Assembly: GCA_937894805.1 (NCBI GenBank)
Contig: CALAYR010000031.1
Coordinates: 1 to 42,392, forward strand
Reading direction: 5' to 3'
DNA: 42,392 bases
Source of the DNA: an uncultured Acidimicrobiaceae bacterium
Lineage (GTDB): Bacteria > Actinomycetota > Acidimicrobiia > Acidimicrobiales > RAAP-2
This document shows positions 33,600 to 41,349 of the stretch, piece by piece. The notes under the pieces were generated by a model. The model was not told the origin of the DNA. It did not search any database and saw only the letters and a list, made by a program, of their open reading frames with translations. Made by a program: the position numbers and the translations under genes. Every line of letters begins with the position of its first letter. Positions within the stretch are counted from its first letter, which is position 1.

Positions 33600-33672
33600 G
33601 CTCCTGTGGCGCAACTGGTAGCGCAAGTTCCTCCTAAGAACTAGGTTGCAGGTTCAAGTCCTGCCGGGGGCG
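33600..33672 (+). tRNA. tRNA-Arg, anticodon CCU
   Basis: The acceptor GCTCCTG pairs with CGGGGGC (T-G pairs allowed). The D arm begins GCGC, the anticodon stem AGTTC/GAACT encloses CTCCTAA with CCT as anticodon, and the T arm is GCAGG-TTCAAGT-CCTGC. The discriminator is G; the following CTA shows that CCA is not encoded, unlike tRNA-Ala. The 3' end abuts the stop codon of the convergent gene. Confidence 0.96.
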
Positions 33673-34611
33673 CTACTTAAGGTTGTTGGTGACCGCTGTC
33701 TTCAGAACATTGGTCAAATACAGCGAATACGTCAACGTGATGTGGTTCCAGTCCAGGTACGGAAGCATTCCGTTGATTAGTGCAGGACACAAGGTCTCAG
33801 ACGGCGTGACTTTGCAGAACCACTTGGTGGTGTCGATGAAACCGATTCCACTCACGCTGGCGGCATTGGCCTCCGCGGCACTCAATGTTTGGTACTCGGC
33901 GGGGAGAGTGTTTGGGTTGCGGGTGCAGTTCTGAACGTTGTTCTTGTTCAGTGAGACGCAGGCGGAAGGTGCGTATTGGAATGCAGGGTTGTCTCCAATG
34001 ACCACCATTTTTGCGCCGCTGGACTTGAGTTGCGTTAAGACCGACAAAAGACCCGTGCTCCACGTGGCCGTACTCATGACGGCTCCATCGGTGGTCTTGC
34101 GCCGGAACGTTGACTCGGCAACCACAATCGCCTTGGGCTTGTCTCTCACGATCGTTTGAATGGTGTTGGCTCGCCAATTGGAGCATCCGGCGCTGGATGG
34201 TTGCCCCGGTGTCGATTGGACGTCGACTTCGGCCGGCTGACATTCGTAACGGTACGCGATGATGATTTTGTACTTGGCACCAAAAGCGCTTACGAGCGGT
34301 GGGAGCCACTGCTGGGCGTGGCTGTCGCCGAAGATGTACATCACATCTTTGGAGTTGAGCTTGCCAAAGATGCAGCCACCCTTACCAGCCGCACATTTGG
34401 GGTTGAATTTCGCGAAGGAGTCAGAGCTCACCAGTGTCAATGACGGCGTGGTCTTGGCCGGAACCTTGGCAACTTTGAGCGAATTCGCCACGGCTGCAGT
34501 GACAGTCGCATCGTTCGAGGCCGGTGCGGCATTGGCCACGGTAACGAGCGCGAGGGATAGTGCTCCAGAGATCAAAAGCCCCGTAGTGGATTGGCGTAAC
34601 GTTCGCTTCAT
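33673..34611 (-). CDS. Secreted SGNH-fold protein (second family member)
   Basis: 312 residues. Residues 1-29 form a signal peptide ending near VANAA. YIFGDSHAQQWLPPL near residues 93-107 carries the GDS nucleophile block, GDNPAFQY near residue 205 lies mid-domain, and LDWNHITLTYSLYL near residue 291 gives the closing D-x-x-H block. It resembles the N-terminal part of the protein at 6749-8095 but lacks the fibronectin domain. Such domains act in O-acetylation or deacetylation of surface glycans. GGAG directly touches the ATG, so the ribosome binding site is unusually close. Its TAG stop begins the base after tRNA-Arg. Confidence 0.8.
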   Translation of the reverse strand: MKRTLRQSTTGLLISGALSLALVTVANAAPASNDATVTAAVANSLKVAKVPAKTTPSLTLVSSDSFAKFNPKCAAGKGGCIFGKLNSKDVMYIFGDSHAQQWLPPLVSAFGAKYKIIIAYRYECQPAEVDVQSTPGQPSSAGCSNWRANTIQTIVRDKPKAIVVAESTFRRKTTDGAVMSTATWSTGLLSVLTQLKSSGAKMVVIGDNPAFQYAPSACVSLNKNNVQNCTRNPNTLPAEYQTLSAAEANAASVSGIGFIDTTKWFCKVTPSETLCPALINGMLPYLDWNHITLTYSLYLTNVLKTAVTNNLK

Positions 34612-34810
34612 CTCCTAAGTCTTAGTTCAAATTTTGACGGGCGGTGGAAAAAATCCCAGAAACATTTCACTAATCATGCTCAGGTTTTCCAAGAGTGCAA
34701 ACTTCGGCGGATTGGGCCGTTCAGGACCACCCCAGCTCGGCATTTCTGCGCGCATGGCGTACCAGGAGGGAAATACCCGTGCAACCCCGAATTGTGAGAG
34801 ACGATAAAGG

Positions 34811-34975
34811 GTGACCGAAAATGCCATCAATCCACTTGTCGTTGCCGAACCCGTCGACTGCCTCAATCGCTTCGGTGTCTTTCACGAGTGCCCTCACTGC
34901 GGCGGTGGCTTATCGCCAGAACATGCCCACTTCAAGTGCACCACCTGCGGGTGGCGAGACAGCTGCTGCGACTAG
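34811..34975 (+). CDS. Small zinc-ribbon protein
   Basis: 54 residues from GTG 34811, too short for most gene finders. The second half reads HECPHCGGGL, then KCTTCGWRD, then SCCD: two CxxC pairs 15 residues apart, a zinc-ribbon layout. Its TAG stop shares the bases CTAG (34972-34975) with the convergent yaaA stop, the same arrangement seen at two other convergent pairs in this window, which supports it as a real gene. AAAGG touches the GTG. The function is unknown; nucleic-acid or protein binding is typical for such ribbons. Confidence 0.65.
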   Translation: MTENAINPLVVAEPVDCLNRFGVFHECPHCGGGLSPEHAHFKCTTCGWRDSCCD

Positions 34976-35646
34976 CGGGCTCGCGCCGTCCAGCCTTCAA
35001 ATTTCCACCGACGTAGTTCGGTGATCTCGTGCTCGAGCAGCCATCGAGCGAGACGACCTTTAGCGAATTTGGCGGCGTGGCCACCGGTGACGTCAGCGTG
35101 TACTAAGTCGACGGTGAACCAGTTGTCACCGGCCGGTTCAACCGCCGAACGATGAACCTGGGTCAAGAGGTCAATTACAGGCTCGTTTCTGGCCGCTTTT
35201 TGCAGCACGGGAGAGATAAAAGGTCGCCAGTAGGTCGATAACTTACCGATTCCATCTATTGATGCATCCATCGGGGCGCGATAGTCCGGCACGGGATCGC
35301 TGAGTCGAACGAGCCCCGTAAGTCCGGAAAGCACGACAATCGAGCGTTTGGCCGTTTCCATTAGGTCAGGTGGCAGAGTGCCACTAGCGAGCCCCTGGTA
35401 GACGACGCCGGTATAGCGCTCGTGGGCGGGCAGAGTGGGGGCGCCGAGAAGGTGGGCGTTGACTATTTGGGCATGTTCTGCGGTCGCCCCCCGCACCTTG
35501 AGGGCGCTAGGAAGCGTCCGAGCCAACGACGAGGCAACTAAATCCCGAGGATCGGCCAGGGCTCGACCAAAAGGGCCACCATCGTGGTTCCAGTGACCGC
35601 TACCACCAGGTTTTTTCCCTTCACTCGGCGGTAGAAGGATGAGCAC
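34972..35646 (-). CDS. yaaA: Peroxide-stress protein YaaA (DUF328)
   Basis: 224 residues. The N-terminus LILLPPSEGKKPGG is the actinobacterial version of the YaaA opening, with YTGVVYQGL near residue 80, IVVLSGLTGLVRLSDPVPDYR near 105 and a Lys/Arg-rich C-terminal part (AKFAKGRLARWLLE) as in the family. YaaA helps limit DNA damage during peroxide stress in E. coli by lowering free iron; here this is inferred. The ATG has no strong ribosome binding site. Confidence 0.88.
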   Translation of the reverse strand: MLILLPPSEGKKPGGSGHWNHDGGPFGRALADPRDLVASSLARTLPSALKVRGATAEHAQIVNAHLLGAPTLPAHERYTGVVYQGLASGTLPPDLMETAKRSIVVLSGLTGLVRLSDPVPDYRAPMDASIDGIGKLSTYWRPFISPVLQKAARNEPVIDLLTQVHRSAVEPAGDNWFTVDLVHADVTGGHAAKFAKGRLARWLLEHEITELRRWKFEGWTARAR

Positions 35647-35706
35647 GGGTCAAGATTATCGAGCGTCTCGGTAGATAGCGAAGATTTAATCTGAATCCAC
35701 AATTCA

Positions 35707-35728
35707 CTTCACCAACTGTTTACCTACG
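35707..35728 (+). promoter_or_regulatory. Candidate PHO box (PhoP site) upstream of pstS
   Basis: CTTCACC (35707-35713) and GTTTACC (35718-35724) are spaced exactly 11 bases apart, followed by TACGCT. Direct repeats of a GTTCACC-like unit at 11-base spacing are the known PHO box in Streptomyces. The match is good but only two units are seen. Confidence 0.45.
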
Positions 35729-35807
35729 CTCCTTACTGTTGCCCACGAGTCATTGGACAGATGGACTGTTTAGAGGCTCGAATCAAAAGTTCCTGAGGAG
35801 GAAACAA

Positions 35808-37121
35808 ATGAAGAAGAACCTTCGCGGAAGCATCGGAATGGCAGTTGCCGTTCTGGGTCTCTCCGCTTCGGCAGTGGTGCCAGCATTGGCCGCCACCGCA
35901 CCGACGTACACCATTGACAGCATCATGGTCAACGACTTGACCATCAAGGCTGCCAACGCACCAACTGCAGACATCACCATGGGTGGCTCGAGCTTCGTTT
36001 CGAACATCCTTACCCCTGCACTGGCTCACTACAAGGCCATCAACACTGAAAAGTCAGTTGCTGCCTACGACGGTACCCAGGGTTCAACCAACGGTCGTAA
36101 GAAGGTCACTGGCGCTGCAACACCAGCACTCAACGTTGGCTTCTCGGACTTCCCATTGGAGAACTCCGGTAGCGACACCTTCACCTACACCGTAGGTAGC
36201 GGTTTGGCTTCCAACTTTGCGCAGCTTCCCGTTGCTCTCGGTGGCGTGGCTATCACCTACAACGTTCCCGCTTTGAACTCATCTGCTCTGCAGAAGCTTC
36301 TCGCCAAGAACCCTCTGACCCTTACCGGTGCACAGGTCGGCAAGATTTTCGCTCAGAAGATCACCAAGTGGAACGACGCTTCAATCTGCGCCACGAACAA
36401 GACCCTCACGGTCAAGGTCAAGGTAGGCAAGAAGACTGTTACTCAGTGCGCACTGCCAAACGAAACGATTCACGTTGTTTCGCGTACGGCTGGTTCCGGT
36501 ACGACCTACATGTTCAAGGACTACCTGAGCAAGGTTGACGCCACTGACTTCGCATCGGCTGACTCAGCTGTTTTTGCCAAGACCACTGGTATCGACATTC
36601 CTACCGTTGCCAACAGCGCCGCCATGGCGACTCAGATCGACGCCCTTGACAACTCCATTGGATACGTTGAGTACGGCTTCGCTGCAGTTACCCCTGGTGT
36701 CAACGTTGCTTCAATCGTGAACGCTTCGGGTGTGGCTGTTCAGCCAAACGCAACCACTGTTGCTGCCGCTGCTGCCGCTAAGACCGGTTTCGCCATGGAC
36801 ACCTTGGCTCACCGTTCACTCAACAACTTGACCGGTAAGTCTGTCTACCCAATCACGGGTTACAGCTACGCAATCTTGCTGAAGGAACAGTCGAACCGTA
36901 ACAACGGCATCACCGCCGTTAAGGTCTTGGACTACTTGACCCACCAGGGTGGTGCTGGTACGGCTGGCCGTCCATTCACCAAGGCTGGTACCTTCGGTCA
37001 GGACTACGCAGCCGTTACCGGTTACGTTGCTCTGCCTAAGACGATTCAGACCCTCGCCCGCAACATTCTGTTGACGGTCAAGGACTCGAACAACGCCGTT
37101 CTTCTGAACGCTTCCAACTAG
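35808..37121 (+). CDS. pstS: Phosphate-binding protein PstS
   Basis: 437 residues from ATG 35808 with GAGGAGG 6 bases upstream. Residues 1-28 are a signal peptide ending near ALAAT. MGGSSFVSNIL and GTQGSTNGRKKVTG near residues 55-90, SRTAGSGTTYMFKDYL near 228 and DNSIGYVEYGFA near 280 supply the phosphate-binding loops of PstS. It captures phosphate outside the cell for the PstCAB importer. Most actinobacterial PstS are lipoproteins, but no lipobox Cys is seen at the cleavage site. The codon choice is strongly biased towards AAC, AAG, ACC and GTT, unlike neighbours, as in highly expressed genes. Confidence 0.92.
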   Translation: MKKNLRGSIGMAVAVLGLSASAVVPALAATAPTYTIDSIMVNDLTIKAANAPTADITMGGSSFVSNILTPALAHYKAINTEKSVAAYDGTQGSTNGRKKVTGAATPALNVGFSDFPLENSGSDTFTYTVGSGLASNFAQLPVALGGVAITYNVPALNSSALQKLLAKNPLTLTGAQVGKIFAQKITKWNDASICATNKTLTVKVKVGKKTVTQCALPNETIHVVSRTAGSGTTYMFKDYLSKVDATDFASADSAVFAKTTGIDIPTVANSAAMATQIDALDNSIGYVEYGFAAVTPGVNVASIVNASGVAVQPNATTVAAAAAAKTGFAMDTLAHRSLNNLTGKSVYPITGYSYAILLKEQSNRNNGITAVKVLDYLTHQGGAGTAGRPFTKAGTFGQDYAAVTGYVALPKTIQTLARNILLTVKDSNNAVLLNASN

Positions 37122-37136
37122 TAGTTAGTAGCAAAG

Positions 37137-38120
37137 ATGCCCATGGATCAGTCGACTACCAGTACTAACGCTGCAGGCGACTTGTCCAATGTCTCCTCGA
37201 GCCCCAAGTTCAACTTGGCGGCTCGAGGAGATGGGCGCTACAACATCGCAATGCGCATTGGCCAGGCTCTCCTGGCCATTTTCATCATTGTCTTTTTCGG
37301 CTCAATCATCATTCAGTCCATCCCGGGATGGCAGTCGGCCGGCTTCGGCTTCTTTACCAGCACAGACTGGTCTAACGCCGACTTTAAGTTCGGGGCTCTC
37401 AGCCTCATCGCAGGAACGCTGGTTACAACGTTCATCGCGCTCCTTTTTGCAGTTCCTGTCGGCATCTCCGCCGCACTCTCAATTCAATTTCTGCTTCACC
37501 GTCGTCTGCGAGTGTTCTTTTCCTCGCTCGTCGAAGTACTCGCTATCGTGCCTTCAATCGTTTTTGGTGTTTGGGGCGTAGCGGTAATCTCCCCTTGGAC
37601 TCAGCACACGTTGGAGCCTTTTCTGCGTGACATCTCTGGTGGCGCCCCACCATTCCAGGGAGAGATCTACGGCATTGGCCTCCTCCTGGGTGGCTTGGTT
37701 CTGGGCGTCATGATTTTGCCAACCGTGGTTGCGGTCTCTCGAGACGCATTCGCGATGGTTCCACAAACCCTTATTGAAGGGGCCTACGGACTCGGTGCCA
37801 CACGGACCCAAGTGCTCTTTCGCGTAGCTCTTCCAGCTGCCCGTCGTGGCGTGCTTGGTGCGGTAACCCTCGGAACGGGGCGAGCCCTCGGCGAGACAGT
37901 AGCCATGGCCACGATTTTGGGTGGCGTTACCAACAAGTTTCCCTCATCGGCCTTCGACCTTGGCGCCACGTTGGCTTCAACGATTGCGCGAGACTTTCTT
38001 GAAGCGACTGGTTCGCAGGTTGGTGCCCTCGGTTCGCTGGCGTTAATCCTGACCGTCATCGTCTTTGCTGTGAACTACATCGCTCGTAAAATCATTACCC
38101 GGCAGGCGGTGATGTTGTAA
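37137..38120 (+). CDS. pstC: Phosphate ABC permease PstC
   Basis: 327 residues. Six membrane helices follow a 35-residue polar start. GLGATRTQVLFRVALPAARRGVLGAV near residue 219 is the EAA-type coupling loop, and GTGRALGETVAMATILGG is conserved in PstC. With PstA it forms the phosphate channel in the inner membrane. The start lies 15 bases after pstS, and the stop overlaps pstA as TAATG. ATG 37143, two codons later, is an alternative start. Confidence 0.93.
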   Translation: MPMDQSTTSTNAAGDLSNVSSSPKFNLAARGDGRYNIAMRIGQALLAIFIIVFFGSIIIQSIPGWQSAGFGFFTSTDWSNADFKFGALSLIAGTLVTTFIALLFAVPVGISAALSIQFLLHRRLRVFFSSLVEVLAIVPSIVFGVWGVAVISPWTQHTLEPFLRDISGGAPPFQGEIYGIGLLLGGLVLGVMILPTVVAVSRDAFAMVPQTLIEGAYGLGATRTQVLFRVALPAARRGVLGAVTLGTGRALGETVAMATILGGVTNKFPSSAFDLGATLASTIARDFLEATGSQVGALGSLALILTVIVFAVNYIARKIITRQAVML

Positions 38121-39037
38121 TGACAACTATGACTTCAAACATGCCGGAGACCGATAGCCGTCTCGATCTCCAACAACTCATGCGTCAGAAGTATCGACGC
38201 CGAGTCATCGTCGGAAACATCATTCTCGCTTTCGTCATGGCCGCCCTCGTGGTGGCCTTGATTCCTCTGCTTTCAATCGTTATCTCAGTAATCGACCGTG
38301 GTTCCAAGGTGCTCAGTACGGCCTTCTTGACGCAGGTGCAACAAGATCCCTTCGCCTTTGACCCCTACGCGATTGGTGGAGTTTGGAACGCCATCGTGGG
38401 CTCCCTGGTGATGGATGGCATCGCGATTGGGGCTGCGATTCCGCTCGGCATCTTTAGTGGGGTCATTCTGAGCGACGCCAAGGGAAAAATCGGCACGACC
38501 ATCCACCGCATCTTTGACGTGATGATTGGTCTGCCATCGATTCTGTTCGGACTCTTCGTATTTTTCGTCCTACTCGGCCCCGTCTTTAACAACGCCTACT
38601 CCGGAATGGCCGGTGTCATCGCGCTGACCCTGATGTCGATTCCTCTTATCGCCGTAGCCACCGAATCGGCAATTAGTGCCGTGCCGCCGACATTGAATGA
38701 GGCTGGTCTCGCACTTGGCGCGTTGCCTTCTCGGGTGATGTGGAATATCAAGCTGCCCGCGGCCCGTCCTGCGATTTTGACCGGTGTACTTTTGGCGCTC
38801 TCACGTGCCGTCGGTGAGACGGCCCCCGTGTTGTTTGTCATCGGACAGTCGAGAGAAGCCAACTGGAACCCAGCCGCGGAGCAGTCCAGTCTTCCGACTT
38901 TGACATTTCAGTACCTACAGGGCTTCTTCCCATCGCAGCGCGAAGCGGCGTGGGGTATCGCCCTGATTTTGATGACTGTGGTATTCCTAGTAAATCTGAC
39001 TAGCAGAATTATCTCTGCACGAAGCCAAAGGGGCTAA
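38120..39037 (+). CDS. pstA: Phosphate ABC permease PstA
   Basis: 305 residues. TAATG overlap with pstC sets the start. Six helices are seen; ALGALPSRVMWNIKLPAARPAILTGV near residue 195 is the EAA loop and SRAVGETAPVLFVIG is typical of PstA. It partners PstC. The stop overlaps the pstB ATG in the same TAATG way. Confidence 0.93.
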   Translation: MTTMTSNMPETDSRLDLQQLMRQKYRRRVIVGNIILAFVMAALVVALIPLLSIVISVIDRGSKVLSTAFLTQVQQDPFAFDPYAIGGVWNAIVGSLVMDGIAIGAAIPLGIFSGVILSDAKGKIGTTIHRIFDVMIGLPSILFGLFVFFVLLGPVFNNAYSGMAGVIALTLMSIPLIAVATESAISAVPPTLNEAGLALGALPSRVMWNIKLPAARPAILTGVLLALSRAVGETAPVLFVIGQSREANWNPAAEQSSLPTLTFQYLQGFFPSQREAAWGIALILMTVVFLVNLTSRIISARSQRG

Positions 39038-39891
39038 TGGAAATGAGCATGGAAATGAAAGAAAACTCAACTATTCATTTGGCTCCCGTCGTTCAAGACG
39101 ACGCACAGCGTGGTTCCTCTGAAGTGGCCATGCGCCTGAACGACGTCTCGGTGGCCTTTAGCGGCAAGACCGTAGTCCGCGGTGCAACTTTTGATGTCCG
39201 CAAGGGTGCCGTAACGGCCATGATCGGACCCTCAGGTTCCGGTAAGACCACACTGCTCCGCGCCCTCAACCGACTCCACGACCTCACCCCCGGTGCGGAA
39301 GTCAAGGGTCAGATTCTCCTGGGTCAGGATGACGTTTACGGCGGGGGAATCCCGACTCCCATTCTGCGAGCTCGCGTGGGCATGGTTTTCCAGCGCCCCA
39401 ACCCTTTCCCCACAATGTCGATTGCCGACAATGTAACGTCGGGCCTTCGGTTCAATGGCGTGAAGGACAAGAAGAAGCTCGAGGAAGCCATCGAGGCATC
39501 ACTCTGGGCAGCAGCACTCTGGGACTCAGTGAAGGATCGTTTGAAGGCTCCCGCCTCGACGCTCTCTGGTGGTGAGCAGCAGCGTCTCTGCATTGCTCGC
39601 GCACTCGCCGTCGAGCCCGACGTCTTGTTGATGGACGAGCCAACTTCTTCGCTCGACCCAATTTCGACCCAGCGCATTGAAGACCTGATGCAGGATTTGA
39701 AAAAAATCGTGACCATCGTCATCGTGACCCACAACATGCAACAGGCTGCCCGTGTTTCGGACGACTGCGCCTTCTTGTTGATGGCCGAGGACCGGGCCGG
39801 TGAACTCATTGAGTTTGCCCCCACCGCCAAGATCTTCAATGACCCCCAAGATTCCCGGACGTTGGACTACATCCAGGGCCGTTTCGGTTGA
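39037..39891 (+). CDS. pstB: Phosphate ABC ATPase PstB
   Basis: 284 residues. GPSGSGKTTLLRALNRL (residues 64-80) is Walker A followed by the PstB-specific NR-L sequence, LSGGEQQRLCIARAL near 175 the signature, and VLLMDEPTSSLDP near 195 Walker B. VFQRPNPFPTMSI is the PstB Q-loop. It drives phosphate import. The first 30 residues are longer than usual and variable. No phoU follows; the next gene is an amidase, so PhoU must be elsewhere. Confidence 0.95.
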   Translation: MEMSMEMKENSTIHLAPVVQDDAQRGSSEVAMRLNDVSVAFSGKTVVRGATFDVRKGAVTAMIGPSGSGKTTLLRALNRLHDLTPGAEVKGQILLGQDDVYGGGIPTPILRARVGMVFQRPNPFPTMSIADNVTSGLRFNGVKDKKKLEEAIEASLWAAALWDSVKDRLKAPASTLSGGEQQRLCIARALAVEPDVLLMDEPTSSLDPISTQRIEDLMQDLKKIVTIVIVTHNMQQAARVSDDCAFLLMAEDRAGELIEFAPTAKIFNDPQDSRTLDYIQGRFG

Positions 39892-39898
39892 TTTTCCT

Positions 39899-39917
39899 GC
39901 CGCGCCTCGGGCGTGGC
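39899..39917 (+). terminator. GC-rich hairpin after pstB
   Basis: GCCGCGCC (39899-39906) pairs with GGCGTGGC (39910-39917, one G-U) around a TCG loop, 8 bases after the pstB stop. No T tract follows, so it would be a U-less terminator. Confidence 0.4.
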
Positions 39918-39951
39918 AAACTACCCCCCAAGAACTCATAAGGGGGAAGTT

Positions 39952-41349
39952 ATGGCAGAACAGCTCTGGAGCAAGTCGGCTGGCGAACTGGCGGCATTAA
40001 TCGCCTCAGGAGAGACCTCGTCTCGCGAGGTCGTTGACGCCCACCTCGACCGCATCGAGGCCGTTAATGGTCGCGTGAATGCCGTCGTCGAAGTTCTCAC
40101 CGAACACGCTCGTGCCGCCTCGGACGCGGCTGACGCCCATCAGAAGGCCGGCAAGCCACTAGGCCGTCTCCACGGTGTGCCCTTCACCATCAAGACCAAT
40201 ATCGACTACACGGGGTCCCCAACCCACGAGGGAGCCGAGTCGATGAAGGACCTCATCGCCCCGAGCGACGCCCCCGTGGTGGAGCGCATGAAGGGAGCCG
40301 GTGGCGTGCCGATTGGCCGCACCAACATGCCCGACTTCGGTCTTCGGATTAATACCGTTTCTTCACTCTTTGGCGCCACGCACAACCCCTGGGACTACGA
40401 GCGCACCGCCGGTGGCTCGAGTGGTGGCGAAGGTGCGGCCATCGCTTCGGGCATGAGTCCCATCGGCCTCGGTAACGACATCGGTGGCTCGGTCCGTAAT
40501 CCGGCCTTCTGTAATGGCATCGCCTCCATTAAGCCGAGCATCGGTCGTATCCCGGCCGGCAATGAGACGGCCGCGATGAATCAAACAATCAGCGCCCAGA
40601 TCATGTTGGATCAGGGCATCTTGGCCCGTCGCGTGGCCGACGTTCGCACCGGTCTCGAAATCGTCATGGGCGCTCACCCCCGTGACCCCTTCGCCGTGGA
40701 TGCCCCCTTGGGCGGCGCTCCGGCTTCTAAGCGGGTCGCCCTCGTGACGCACCCAGAAGGCGGAACGACTCACCCGAGCATCGCCGAAGGCGTTAAGCGA
40801 GCCGGAGAGGCCCTCTCCCGGGCCGGCTACGAAGTCGAAGAAGTGATGCCCCCGCTCTTGATTGAGTCTTACCTCGCGTGGAGCGAACTCATCATGGCGG
40901 ATACCGCTATCGCTCAGCCCGTTCTGGAAATGTTTATGGGGGCCGACGGCCTTCGATTCCTTGAGCTCACCAACGGGGCCTTCCCGGCACCGACCGTGGA
41001 GAGCATCTTCGCGAATCACCAACTCCGCGACAAAGTCGCTCGCGCCTGGCAGGCCTTCTTCTTCGACTACCCCTTGATTGTCGGTCCGACCTGGACGCAG
41101 CCCCCGTTCCACTTGGGCTTTGACCTCGAGAGTGCCGAGACCGCGATGCAGGTGGCCGAAATCTTCCGATTCGTCCTTCCGGCCAACTTGATGGGCCTCC
41201 CCGCGGCCTGCGTGCCGACGGGTGTAATTGATGGACTACCCGTGGGGGCGCAGATCATGTCTCGCCGTTTCCGTGAAGACCTCTGTCTCGACGCCGCCGA
41301 AGCGATTGAAACAGACCTGGGCATCATTACGCCCATCGACCCCCGCTAG
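39952..41349 (+). CDS. Amidase signature-family enzyme
   Basis: 465 residues from ATG 39952; AAGGGGGAAG just upstream decides this over an earlier in-frame ATG. The Ser-cisSer-Lys triad is visible: Lys in PFTIKTNIDY near residue 82, Ser in AGGSSGGEGAA near residue 158 and the nucleophile Ser in NDIGGSVRNPAF near residue 182. The family hydrolyses amide bonds of varied substrates (aliphatic amides, carbamates, peptides). It is not GatA by context, as no gatB or gatC is near. Substrate unknown. Its stop is directly followed by the stop of the convergent membrane gene. Confidence 0.88.
   Translation: MAEQLWSKSAGELAALIASGETSSREVVDAHLDRIEAVNGRVNAVVEVLTEHARAASDAADAHQKAGKPLGRLHGVPFTIKTNIDYTGSPTHEGAESMKDLIAPSDAPVVERMKGAGGVPIGRTNMPDFGLRINTVSSLFGATHNPWDYERTAGGSSGGEGAAIASGMSPIGLGNDIGGSVRNPAFCNGIASIKPSIGRIPAGNETAAMNQTISAQIMLDQGILARRVADVRTGLEIVMGAHPRDPFAVDAPLGGAPASKRVALVTHPEGGTTHPSIAEGVKRAGEALSRAGYEVEEVMPPLLIESYLAWSELIMADTAIAQPVLEMFMGADGLRFLELTNGAFPAPTVESIFANHQLRDKVARAWQAFFFDYPLIVGPTWTQPPFHLGFDLESAETAMQVAEIFRFVLPANLMGLPAACVPTGVIDGLPVGAQIMSRRFREDLCLDAAEAIETDLGIITPIDPR

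Noticed and set aside
40363..41112. 249-residue minus-strand frame opposite the amidase
   Set aside because: Shadow frame with Gly/His-rich noise; the amidase motifs are unambiguous.
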